Source: Gonium pectorale
Taxonomy: Eukaryota > Chlorophyta > Chlorophyceae > Chlamydomonadales > Volvocaceae
Assembly (NCBI GenBank): GCA_001584585.1
Contig: LSYV01000032.1
Coordinates: 280,405 to 337,954, forward strand
Reading direction: 5' to 3'
DNA length: 57,550 bases
Shown here: positions 42,244 to 53,016 of the stretch, one piece after another
Position numbering within the stretch: position 1 is the stretch's first letter
Layout of the letters: each line of letters opens with the position of its first letter
The notes under the pieces: model-generated
The model's input: only the letters and a program-made list of their open reading frames with translations
Databases searched by the model: none
Told to the model about the DNA's origin: nothing
Translations under genes and position numbers: made by a program

Positions 42244-42248
42244 GCGAG
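42244..42248. repeat. Target site duplication, right
   Basis: GCGAG directly after the 3' LTR, identical to 38827-38831. Length 5 is typical for Copia integrases. Confidence 0.9.
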
Positions 42249-42659
42249 TGGCGCCACCGCGGTGTGTAGACTACCGGAGCACTGCAAGTCGTATTTGATG
42301 AGGGGCATCCGCTGACGTTGCGTGCCCTGTATGCCTCGCCTGGCTGGGGGTTCTGGTGCATTGGCTTGTAGTTTGCCACTACCTGCACGCCGATACTGTA
42401 GCACGCCGACTACAAATTCAGTGTGGACGCGGCGATTGTTGGTTGTCCGAGTTGATTGAGAAGGCACCCAACAGGTCCAAGAGTTACAGCTACACAGGCC
42501 GCGCGACCCAGCATTTGGATTCTTCTGGGGCTTTAGGGGCTACTGCCCCCGGCTCCGACACCAGTCAACCGTGCCATCCAACACCAAGCAGTCACTGGCG
42601 CACAGCCCAGCCACGTCTCGACCGCACGGCAGCCCACGCTCAGCCGGCCTTGGAGCTGT
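42249..42659. other. 3' flank of the CPL3-like gene
   Basis: Interval between the Copia insertion and the stop codon of the minus-strand phosphatase gene. TTACA at 42484-42488 (TGTAA on the minus strand), about 170 nt after the stop, is its probable polyadenylation signal. The transposon therefore sits just beyond the transcript end. Confidence 0.6.
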
Positions 42660-43560
42660 CTAGACCAGGAACAGCGCCTCGTCTGCCTTGCGCCACATGT
42701 AGCATGAGCATTCCAACCTGCGTGCGGGACATGGCGATGGGAGGCGTGAACTCACGTGCGCACGCAGGAGGTGGAAGGGTGGCGGCGCGGCTCAAGCGCG
42801 GTGCGGCGGACGGACTTTGCAGTACGTGTCGTTCTCAGCGACCACACGTAAGGCTTTGTGCTGCCCGGGCGCAAGACGCGCCGGTTCCGCGACTACGGGG
42901 CGAGCCGGCGGTACGCCCGAGGAGCAACATAACAGCGCCGCCGGACAGTCCCATGGGCATACACGTGGAGACAGCCTTGCGTGGGCCAAACCATGCTGCC
43001 CAAGGACCCGTAAGAGCACAGCCACGCGGCGAACGTACCAGGAGGGGTACACCACGAAGCGCCCGTTCTGCTGCGCCCAGAGGGCCTGCGGGGAACGAAC
43101 CGGAGAGCAGGGAGGGCCGAGGGGACACATCAGGAGCACAGCGACGCACGGACCAAGCGCGCAACCGAAAACACTAGCGGGTGACGCCCCCTGCTGTTTT
43201 GCTGTCCACATCCGTGTTAGCCGGTCCATGTAAGGTCAAAAGTGCAGCACGCGTGTGTCCTTGCAAAGTCTGCGGCGAGCCGCGTAGCCGCCTACACCGG
43301 ACGTTTTCGACTCCCCGTTCCGGGGCCGGTACTCCCCCCTCCCGACCGCGCCCGGCCGCCCACCTTCTCCGTTGCGCCGCTGGTGCTGACCACGTGGGTG
43401 GTGCTCTCCGACACGCTGGCACTGCACACCGCCCCGCACGCCTCCGCCAGCCGCCACAGCGGGTGGCGCGCCGCCGCGGCCGCCCCGCCCGCAAAGACGC
43501 GGCTGAAGCAAATGTGGGCGCCAGCCAACACGCGCTCGCGCTGCTCCCGCAACACACGTC
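42660..43560 (-). other. BRCT domain exons of the CPL3-like protein
   Basis: The BRCT domain spans three exons. The last two are only 47 and 58 nt and were found by phase and homology: GATEK | ALWAQQNGRFVVYPSW | LECSCYMWRKADEALFLV and stop. The hydrophobic pattern and the Trp of helix alpha-3 match BRCT ends of plant CPL3. If exon 6 were instead joined to an acceptor near 43262, the protein would end DTRVLHF and lose half the domain. I prefer the first solution. Confidence 0.7.
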
Positions 43561-46500
43561 GCACGTCCCAGGGCTCCAGCGATGGGCCGCTACCCGCGGA
43601 GCCGGCGCCGGAGGAGGCGGGCGTGGGCGGCTGCGCAGAGGCGGGCGAGGGCGAGCTGTGGGCGGTGATGACCCGGCCGTGGAGGGACTCCAGCAGCGGC
43701 AGCGCGGCCGCCAGCACGCCGCGTTCGGGGCACTCATCCCTGGGCAGGCAGCAAGGACAAGGAGGGAAAGGGAGCCGGCAAAGGTGTGGGCGGTTTGCGA
43801 CCTTTTCTATTGACGCGATGCCCTCCGCCAAACAGGTTGCCTCCAAGCTTCACAGTTTCTCTTTCAATGCACAACCCACACGTTAATAATCCCGCGCAAC
43901 ACTCTCAGCAGCCATGTAAGACCTTAGCCCGTGAGCCCCACGGGCAAGAGCCTCCACAGGCCGCAACCCGATTTGGCCTCGATGTGCCCTCTAGGGCGCC
44001 AATCCGCCGACCCGCTGCCAGCCCTGCGATACAATGCTCTTCAGCCGTGCCCCGGTATCAAACCTTCCCCAGCAGCTGGCCTCACACCACGCCCAACAGG
44101 ATAACCCTTGGCACGCCTGCTCCCTACCCTGTACCGCTGCCAGCCCGACCAACCCCCCCCCACTTCGCTGCTCCCACCACCCGTCATCACTATAGCCCCG
44201 CGCCCACCCAGCCCCAGCCCCCCCGCGCACCTGTCAACCTCCAGCAGCGACCGCCCCGCCATGCCGCTCGCCGCCAGCGCAGCGCCGCCCGCCGCCGAGC
44301 AGGGCCGGTACGCAAAGTACGAGTAGGGCGGCACGGGCAGCAGGCTGCCGCCCAGCGCCTCGCCCATCCACGCCGCGTCCGGCGTGTCCAGCACCGCCGC
44401 CACGGGGGCGCGGGCATCCAGGGCTGAGAGCAGCCGCTTGGCCAGCACGCCCTGCGCCACCACTCGGCTGCCGAAGAGCTGCTGGCTGGGGTCCAGCAGC
44501 TCTACCAGCGCGTCGGCGTAGGGCCGGCCCTGGCGCGTACGCGCCCACAGCTCGAAGCGCTCCGAGGCGCGCGACAGGAAGGCACGCGCGCCGGGGCGCA
44601 GCTTGAGCCACAGCGGCGCGCCGTCCAGCACCAGCCGGAACAGCTCCCGCCGGTCCTCGGGCAGCGTTGCCGCCTCGACGGCGCCGCGGCGCGCCAGCGC
44701 GGCGGCGGTGGGGCCGTCGAGCTGCGCGTCCCAGATGCTGTCCGCCATCACGCCGTCCAGGTCCACCACCAGCACCAGGCGGCCGCGGGAGAGGCAGGAG
44801 GCCACCTCCTCGGTGAGGCGGCCGGTGCCGGTGCCGCCGCCAAAGGCTAAGCCGCCGTCCGCGGCGGCGGCGGCAGCCGCGGCAGACTCCAGCTTGACTC
44901 CGTCGGCATCACGGTCGCGGTCGCGGTCCCGGTCGCGCCGTGAGGAGCGGTGCGAATGGTCACGGTCCTTGTCCTTGTCTTTATCCTTGTCCTTCTCCCG
45001 TTCCTTGTCCTTGTCCTTGGAGCTGCGGTGGCGGTCCCGGTCCCGGTCCTTCTCCTTATCCCGATCCTTCTCCCGCTCCCGGTCCTTCTCCCGGTCCTTG
45101 TCCTTATCCTTGTCCCGGGACCGCTCCCGGTCCTTTTCCCTCCCCCGCTCCTTGTCTTTGTCTTTATCCTTATCCTTGGAGTCCTTGTCGCGCCCGCTGC
45201 GGTCCCGCTCCCGGTCGCGGTCCCGATCGCTGCGGTCCTTTTCCCGGTCCGAGTGTCCCGTTCCAGCCGCCGAGGCGCTGCCCGCCTCCTGCCCCGCAGC
45301 CGTCTGCGCCGCCTCTGCCGCCGACGACGTGTGGGCCGCACTGCACGTCACCGCCGCGACGCCCGCCGGCCTCCCGTCCGCCGCCTCGTGCTTGACGTGC
45401 GGCGCGCCGCCGCCCTGCTCCCAGTCCGCCCCATCGCCGCCGGCGTCTGACACCGGGGACTCGGGCGGCGGCAGCAGGCCCGCTGCGGCGGGATGGCCCG
45501 GGTCTGCGGACCAACGCAACACGTTGGGCGGGAGCGAGAGGGCCTGGGGAGCATCTTGCGCCTCGGCCTTCACCGCTGCGGGCTGCTGCTGCTGGTTTGC
45601 GTCCGCGGACCCGGTCGCCGTCGCCGCCGGCGTGCGGACCCGGTCCCACCGACTGCTCGTTGGCTGGCTGACCGGAGCCGCCTCCGGCTTAACCTCCGTT
45701 CGGGACCGCTTGGCCGCCGGCTCGTCAGCCGGCTGGTCACGTGGCGGGGAGTGGAACCGGCTGGGCCGCCGCGGGAGGTCTGCGAGCCCCAACGGCAGCC
45801 CCGACGGCGTCAGGGCGATGGGCGTCACAGCCATCGGAGTCAGCGCGACGGGCGTGAGCGCCACCGGCGGGGGCCCGGCAGGTGAAGACCCTGGCCCCGA
45901 CGCCGAGACAAGCGCTCCGCTCGCTGCAGGCGGTGGCCCCGTCGCCGCTGCCGCGCGCAGGTCACCCTCCGTGCTGGCGACCACGATCTTCAGTTTGAAG
46001 CCCCCTCCAGCGCTCAGAGCCCCGCCGGCGGCTCCCAGCGCGGTGGTTCGGCCTACAGATCGGCCACCGGCACCGCCGCCAGTGAGGGCGCTTCCGGGCC
46101 CTGGTCCCGCAGCGAGCCCAGATGCCGTCTGCTGTTCCCGGTCGTCGGGAGGAGGGGGCGCCGGCGCCGGACCTGTATCGACCGAGGCCGCGTCCGGTGA
46201 CCCACGCGGCGGTGGAGGCGCTGCCGATGCATCCGGGCCGCCATCGGTATCCTGGAGATGGGTTGGGCAGCAGCGGCGGAATACGTAATGCCCTTTGCGC
46301 CATCACGACTGGCGCTTGCCAAGTTAAAGTACACATTCGAGTCGCCTGGGCCGCAACAGCAGCTGCGGTTCCAGCAGCGTGTTAGGGCATGCCCGTGACG
46401 AAGGTAGAACCCTGGGGCATCAAGTGGGCCTCATCGAACCTTCAAGCGGGCAAGACCCATTGCGATTCCCATACTGAAGATAGGGCGCGACGTTCAGGCT

Positions 46501-48308
46501 TGGAAAATTACGGCTTCCGCAAAGTCGGCTCCTCAAGCTCGATGGGAAGCGGCGCGGCCCCCTCCCACCCTACCACCCTTGCCCTCGGAAGTCCGCTTAC
46601 CATGGGCTCGGGCCCGCTTCCTGATGGCGGCGGCTGTGGGACATGCCGGTCGCTTGCAGCTGCAGCAGACTCTGCAGCGTTGCTCCCAAGCTGTCCTCTT
46701 GCCGAGTGCCCTGGCGCCCCTGCATCTGCGCCTGACGTGCCCGGGGCGCCGCCGCCCTCCGCCATCGTCACATCCGGAGCCGCCTGGCTGCGCGAACCGG
46801 GCGCTTCCCCGTCCGCAGCCCCGGCCGCTCCGTGGTCCGCCTCGCCGGTGCTGGCGGCGCCGCCGTTGGCCGGCTGCTCCTGCTCCTGCGCCTGCGCCAC
46901 CGGCTGCGTGGGCGAGGGCTGTGAAGGATGACCACTGCCGTGGGGCCGCCGGTTCTCCAACACGACCTTGAAGGCCTTGGAGTTGCGGACCAGTGACTCC
47001 AGTTCCGCTTTGAGCTGCGCGTTAAAGATGTCATGTCGGTAGTTCATGGCTGCCTTAAACAGCGCCCGTGCGGCATCTGTTGCCGTGGGCGCTGCCGCCT
47101 GGTAAGCGCTGGTCTGGCTGAATTTGTTGACGGTGTGCAGGCCCTCCAATATGCGGCGGGAGAATTGGAAGCAGTCGGGGTAGTCCTCGATGGAGTCGCC
47201 CTTGCGCTTCTGCGGGCCGCGGATCGGGATAGAGGGGGGAGGTCGAGGGGACCGGCATGGGGGGGAGTGAATGGAGGCAGAGCGCGCAAGGTTCACTGGC
47301 GTCCAGTGGATGGCGCGTCCGCAGCTGCTGCTTCGAAGAGGCGCTGAACAGGGATGCGGAGGGCAGGAGGCAGCGCACGGTCAGCTCTGCGCAGCAGGGG
47401 ATACGCAGGCGGGAGCGGCCCTCCCCAAGCCAGCGGTAGAAGTAGCGGAGGTTGATGATGCTTGTCAAGACCAGAACACGTTCCTATGGTCCACAGGGGC
47501 TCAAGGTATGTGCCCGCTGCCCTGCCATGCGCCTGCCACCGTGTTCCTGCAAACAAAGCCCCGCTTGCGTGGCCGCCCCACCTTGACACGCCGGAAGAGC
47601 TTATCCAGTTTTTTGATCGCCTGCTTCAGGTCCCGAGACACGGTCTCCAGCGAGCGCATCACATCCTGGAAGGTGCTCCCCCGCGTGAGGTCCCGCAGCA
47701 AGGCCATAAGCTCCTCCGCCTCCCGGTCCTCCTTATGCTCCCGTGCTGCTGTGCCACCGCCGGACCCAGCCTGAGGGGACAGCGGCTGCGTGGGCGCCTG
47801 TGCAGTTGTCGGGCCGTCGGCCGCTTTGGAGCTCCTGCGCCCAGGCGCGCTGCTGGGCTCGTGCGCCGAGGACCGTGAGCGGCCCTTGGCCGAGCCTGGG
47901 CCGCCAGCAGTACCGCTCCCTGAGACCCCCGCTGGTGTAACTGAGTCCGAAAGGCGTCCACTGCGCGACGGGGCAATGCTGGCCGGTTGCTGGACGGGTG
48001 GTGGTGGCAAGGGCGATGGTGGCACGGGCAGTTGGGCCGAGGCCGCCCGCGGCGGGAGCTGCTGAGGCTGCTGAGGCTTGCCAGCTCCCGAGGTGCCATG
48101 TTCGTCCTCTCCAGCTACGCCCTCGCACCCTGAAGCCTCTCCAGACTCCTGCGTTGATGGATTTCGCGCTCAAACGCTGGTTTGCACCGTGCGGCCGCCG
48201 TTTGAACAGTGGCCCACACAGATATGCACACACCTCCATCTCAGCCGGCTTGTCATCGTGCACCTCCCCGTCCTCCAGCTCGCCATCTTCTAAAGCTGGT
48301 CTGGGCAT
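42660..48308 (-). CDS. CPL3-like RNA polymerase II CTD phosphatase (FCP1 + BRCT)
   Basis: Predicted nuclear phosphatase acting on the RNA polymerase II C-terminal repeats, about 1285 residues (plant CPL3 is of similar size). Exons on the minus strand: 48308-48234, 48148-47582, 47483-47379, 47209-46601, 46251-44231, 43739-43364, 43085-43039, 42717-42660; all phases agree. It begins with an acidic EDGELEDGE segment. A conserved helical region spans exons 2-4 (SLETVSRDLKQAIKKLDKLF; RILEGLHTVNKF). A Lys/Asp/Arg/Glu repeat lies near residues 785-905. The FCP1 catalytic domain starts near residue 940 (LVLVVDLDGVMADS), and the BRCT domain closes the protein (AGAHICFSRVF, HPLWRLAEACGAVC, ESTTHVVS, QQNGRFVVYPSW). 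The motif reads DLDGV where CPL3 has DxDHT. The exon 3 boundaries are the least certain. Confidence 0.85.
44231..44830 (-). other. FCP1 phosphatase domain of the CPL3-like protein
   Basis: Within exon 5, in order: VVDLDGVMADS (DxDx[T/V] nucleophile motif), LWLKLRPGARAFLSRASERF, ARTRQGRPYADALVELLDP (with the Thr and the Y-A of motif II), RVVAQ, and VAAVLDTPDAAW. The last corresponds to the Mg-binding Asp-Asp motif (usually DD..VW), here D-T. The domain ends GRSLLEVDRDECPERGVLAA across the junction with exon 6, a strongly conserved CPL3 feature. The first Asp pair is intact. Confidence 0.75.
44890..45260 (-). repeat. Lys/Asp/Arg/Glu low-complexity coding tract
   Basis: Imperfect repeats of 6-12 bp encode alternating KDKD, RDRD, EKDR units over about 120 residues in the CPL3-like protein. 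Such charged alternating tracts occur in RNA-processing and transcription factors. The opposite strand is also open here, but only as a mirror of the repeat. Confidence 0.8.
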
Positions 48309-49418
48309 TCAAACGAAAGTGTGCTAGCAAGATCAAATGCGTTATGTGAAAGTCATGTCATTTGCGTTGTGGACGTTGGAGACGCCAGGCTTTCTGGGTC
48401 TTTGACCAAGTCGTACATGTTTTTGTAACTGACCTCCTCCACTCCGGCTCTTTGCTGCACTTGCATCTACGTGCGATTATCTTCAAAACATATCTAAATA
48501 AAGTGTCCTTGCGTCCCAACCCAACTCAAAATTCTGCCCGAGGGAGGAATGAGCCTTCCTGCAGCACTGGGCCTTGAGTATTAATGACATGCGGTACACG
48601 TAGTCGATTACACGCCACGCCACTGTCATGTGCCCATCCATGCGCTGTCCACAACCCGGCTGGCACTCCTGTGCAGGTTGAGGACACGGTGGGCCTTGAA
48701 ACCCAAACCCCCGATCATGTGACTGGTAACCGCGGTGTTCTGACGAGGGCCGTCCCGTGGGCCGGAGTGGTGGAAATGCAGTTAACTGTTGGCTTTGCAC
48801 GAGGCGGTCGCTGGAAAACCCTGGAATGCAGCTAGGTGGCATCTCTCACATCCTACGGTGGGAGGTCCTGCATCTGGGACCAACTGCGTACTAACTCGTG
48901 TCCTCGCTCCGAGCGGCCCGCAAAACTTCATGGTACCCCTGCTCGCATCAAAAGGAATAAAGGCGGGCTCCTCTGCAATTTTCTTCCGATGCATTTTTCC
49001 CTCTTGGCGCCTGATAAAAGGGAGCCACATCCGCTCGAGCTCGCTTGCCACACGGTTTCCCATCCCGCGTACCGACCCCCTTGGTCCGCTGGTCACTTGC
49101 CAGAGAGTAGCGTCACTTGTCAGTAGCATCACTTCTCAGGCGCCAACGACCTGCGGCGGCCAGCATCAGCTGCCAAGCGGTCGCGGCCTGTACGAGCTGC
49201 ACCTGCGTTGAACGAAGCCTAACAGGAACACGACTGCGGTACACACCGTGAGCCTATCAAACAAAGAATCCGACCGACAGGGACAGGTGTTCCCGCAGTC
49301 AGGCAAGCGACAGTCCTTTGGGTTTGGGCACACGCGTGTACAAATGAGCAGAACCAAGTCCCAGGAGGTGTAATCAAGGTCACCCCTGGGGCTGGGCGAG
49401 TTCCGCCCAGACCTCATC
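48309..49418. other. Intergenic: 3' flank of LRR-like gene and promoter of CPL3-like gene
   Basis: The two flanking genes are in tandem on the minus strand. TTACA at 48608-48612 (TGTAA on the minus strand) is the candidate polyadenylation signal of the upstream gene, giving a 3' UTR of about 0.8 kb. About 300 bp then remain for the promoter of the phosphatase gene. No exon seen. Confidence 0.45.
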
Positions 49419-52400
49419 TCAGCTCGCCCTCACAAGGCGCCGCCGCCGCACCGCTCCTCCGCACGGCACCTCCGCACGCGGGCCTCCACCGGCTGTGGCG
49501 CTGCGACCGCTTTGGGCCCCGCCCGATGGCTCCAGCTCCGCGCCACCTCTATCGCACACCACCACCTCGTAGCTGCAGCCGCCGCCACAGCCATAGATGC
49601 TGCCATCACCGCCGCCGCCGCCGCCATCGTTACCGCCGCTGTAGCCCAGCGCGCCGTCGGACCAGAGGCCCGCGCCGTTCGCGATCCCTTGCAGCTGTGC
49701 GGCATCACCGCCGCCCCAACCACCCTCAGCGCCATCCCGGAGCTGCCGTTGCTGCCCCAGCCCCTGCTGCCGCTGCCGCTGCGGCTGTGAGGGAGCAAGC
49801 AGCTCTATCTCGGGCAGCGGGAACCGGAGCGGCCCCACCTCCAGCAGGATCGGACACGCCCGGAGGCGCAGCACCGGCAGCTGCAGACGCGGCAGGGAAG
49901 CCAGCAGGTCGTACAGCAGCTGCCGTACGAGCACGTCCTTGTACGGCGGGCCGCCCGCCGGCGTGGGCTCCCGTCCTCCCACGATCGTCAGGCGCTGGAG
50001 CCCCGGGAGGTGCGCCAGCAAGCACGGCAAACCGCGGCGCAGCGCGGCCAGGCGGCGGGCGCAGAGCGAGGCGGAGTCGTCCGGGAAGCCGCACGGGCTG
50101 CCGCCATGGCCGTCCTCACTGCCGGCATTGCCGGCACTGACAGATATATTGCTACCGCAGCCATGGCCACCATCGGTATCGCTGCCGCTGTTGCTCGGAG
50201 CTGGCGATGCAGCGCATCGCGGCCAACCGGAGGCAGCGGCCGGCCCGCCGCCCGAACCGCGGGTCGGCCGCTGAACCACGTCGCTACCGTCCGCAAGGGC
50301 GGCGGCCCGCAGTGGAGCATGCCGCGCACCGCCACCGCCGCTGCTGCTGCTGGTCACGGGACACGTTCGCGTCAGCGGATCCGGTGCGATCGGTGGATCC
50401 AGTGCGACCGGCGCGTAGTGCTCGGGACCCAGTGCACAGACGATTTCCCGCAGGCGGCGCAGCGGCTCCAAGGCTGGGTCAGCCGCGGCGGCGGCGTCCG
50501 GCTCAGGTGCCGCGGCCGAGGAGGCGCCGCTGCCGTCCGTCAGGTCCGACGGCAGCATGGCTGCGTGGAGTTCCAGCCTGACCAGGCTGGTCAGCGGGCT
50601 CAGCGCTGCGACGCAGGCGGCGGCCTCGCTGGGCCAACCGCGCAAGGCCCCAGCACCGCCGACATCGCCGTCGCCGCTGCCGTCGCCTGCCAGACTGCCT
50701 GCCAGGCAGCCGCTGCCCGTGGCTGCGTCGCCCCAGCACCAGCGGCCGAGTAGGCTGAGGCTGCGCAGGTTGGGGAAGAGCGCTGCCAGCGCCGCCGCCA
50801 GCGCCCGGGTGAAGGGCACGCAGCGCAGGGAGTCCAGCAGGCGAGTGCCGCATTCGAGCGCCGCCACGTGGCCCATCTTGGCCGCGTGGGAGGGCCGCCG
50901 TACGCCGTACTGCTGCACCTGCTGCGGTGGCGACGGTTGCGATGGCGGGGTGGCGGCACCGCTGCTCCCGGGCGCAGCCTTCCTGTCGCCGCCATCAAAC
51001 CTGTACCCTGGGCTACACGAGACCTCGCAGCCCGCCGATGCTGTTCCTGCTGCCGCTGCCACTGCCGCCGCCTTTCCTGCTGCGGCGGCCGCCGCCGCCG
51101 TGCTGTCGGCCGAGCCGCTGCCTGCAGCGGCCGGCGCCGCCCTCGGTGAGCTCAGGGGTGACGCCGTCGGCGAGACGTCGGGCGACGCGCCCGTCGGCGA
51201 CGCAGCAGGGGAGCTGGCCGGCGAGCTGCCCGGGGCGGGGGAGCTGCCCTGGGCGGGGGAGCTGCCCATCGCCAGCGGTTCGCACGCCAATGATAATGCG
51301 GATGACGCCGAGGGCGACGACACGAGGGAGGAGGAGGGCCAAGCCGTGGCTGCAGCCGACGGCGGCGGCAATGGCGCCAGCTGCAGCCTTTGATGCGGCG
51401 GCCCGCCGGGAGGCAGGAAGCAGCGCAGCCGCCGGGTCACGGCGCCGCCTACTTCCGCTTCGCGCCGCCGCATCAGCTGGGCGCTGCCGCCCACGCGGAG
51501 CTCGAGTCGGGTCACCCTCAGCAGAGCAAGCGCGGCGTGGGGCGTGTGCTGGCCGCCGGCCTGGGGACCCGGGAGGTCCGCAGAGCCACTCTGCGGGAGT
51601 GCCGCGGCTTGTCCTGGAGCCGACCCCGTCGGCGCGGAGCCGCCGATCGCAGACCGGGGCGCATCGTCTGGTGGTGATGGCGATGGAGGCTGTGCCTGGA
51701 AGCGGCGCTGACGAGGGATCGATGGCGCGCTTTCCGTCGCCGGTGTGGACGCCGGAGCGGCAGCAGCGGCAGCAGCGGCGGCAGCGGCGGCGGTGGTGGG
51801 GGCGGGGGCGTCTGGCGTATGCGACGCGGTTCCCGCCTCGAGCAGCAGGGGCAGCCAGAGGTCCTGCAGTCTTTGTGCCGTCAGGTCCACCTGCAACCGG
51901 GTTAGGAGCGGAGCTCACCGCTGCGGCTTGTGTAAGGCTGTCAAGCCAGAGCTGGGCTCCTGTTGACGCATGCTACGCGTCCCCGCAAAGGGTAGAGATC
52001 GCGGGCGATCGCAGGAGACCGCAGGAGAGGAGCGCACGCCAGCGGAGCCGCGCGGGAAGTCGTTGGCGGAGAGCAAGATCTGTGAACCCCGCTGCAAACC
52101 CCCCACGCTTGCCCACCAGCCTTTCATGAAGCGACTACTAGGTCCTTTGGCCGGTTCCAAAGCGATGCCCTGCTGCAGTCCGTACACGACACCGTACGCG
52201 ATGCCGTACCTGCAGGTCTATGGCCAGGGTCAGGCCGCCGTCGTCGCCGCCATCACCCATGCTGCGCATCCCAGCATTTCCCATCGGGGTGCGCCATGGG
52301 CGTTGCTGGTGCAGCCCGGCCGCCACACCGTCGAGACCCTCGGCATCTCCGCCTCCGCCGCCAGCGCCGCAGCTGTCGACGCCCCCTCCGCCGCCCGGGC

Positions 52401-53016
52401 GGTGTGGCTCCAGCGGCGGCGGCGGCGGCAGCGGCGCGTGGCAGCGCCTGGCCGCCCCGAGAAAGGCCCTCAGCTTGGCGGCCCAGAGCCGGTAGCCCGT
52501 ATCGCCGTCGCTCTCAATGCCACCGCCGCCGTCTTCACTGCATCCGCCAGCTTGGGTATGAGCGGGGCAGCTGCCGCGGGCCGCATTCGGCATGGCGGCG
52601 GCCGCGGGCATGGCGGGCGTGGCGGCTCTGGCGGCAGCGAGGGCGGCCAGCGGGAGCCCCACGGCCCGGCAGCGTAGCTCCAGCCTCGGGCCCGGCGGCG
52701 TGAAGTGCGCGTCCACGAAGGCCCGTCCGAGGCGGCAGGAGGACCGGAGGCATAGCGATCCCGCCAGCCCCAGCTGCAGCAGCAGCCCGGAGGCAGCGCG
52801 GTGCTCCACCTGTGTCAGTGCCTCCAGCAGCGAAGGCGGCGGCGAAGGCGACGGGGGCGGCGCGGGCGGCAAGGGCGGGGACGGGATCCCAGGCCCGTCC
52901 GCTAAGAACATTGAGCAGGGAAGCGCCAGCAATGGCGGTGGGAGGGGCTGACGAGCGGCGAGGGGCCCGTAGGCGCCGTTGCCGTCAGCGCGGGGACCGA
53001 CTGACCCATGGGTCAT
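49419..53016 (-). CDS. Large Ala/Ser/Gly-rich protein with degenerate leucine-rich repeats
   Basis: Two exons, 53016-52210 and 51890-49419, joined in phase 0 (GACCTGCAG|GTACGG ... TTGCAG|GTGGAC), encode about 1092 residues. Leucine-rich-repeat-like units are spread along it: LALLRVTRLELRVGG, LFPNLRSLSLLGRW, LSPLTSLVRLELHAAMLP, LAHLPGLQRLTIVGG and LPRLQLPVLRLRACP. They are separated by long Ala-, Ser- and Gly-rich linkers, as in many volvocine LRR proteins. The N-terminal part (LLEALTQVEHRAASGLLLQL) might be a degenerate F-box, but I cannot confirm it. No signal peptide or membrane segment is seen. The start at 53016 is the first ATG; an ATG at 52911 is also possible. Exon 2 is unusually long for this window. 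Confidence 0.65.

Noticed and set aside
42356..43177. Plus-strand open frame of 273 codons
   Set aside because: Antisense to the last BRCT exons and 3' UTR of the CPL3-like gene; no recognisable motifs.
43239..43262. Alternative last exon of the CPL3-like gene (DTRVLHF, stop)
   Set aside because: It would truncate the BRCT domain; exons at 43085 and 42717 restore it in correct phase.
44603..46288. Plus-strand open frame of 561 codons rich in Ser, Arg and Leu
   Set aside because: Mirror image of the Lys/Asp/Arg/Glu repeat on the coding (minus) strand of the CPL3-like gene; the FCP1 motifs on the other strand decide.
49526..52129. Plus-strand open frames of 200-400 codons
   Set aside because: Shadows of the GC-rich LRR-like exon; Arg/Ala-rich with no motifs, while the minus strand carries repeated leucine units and a clean intron.
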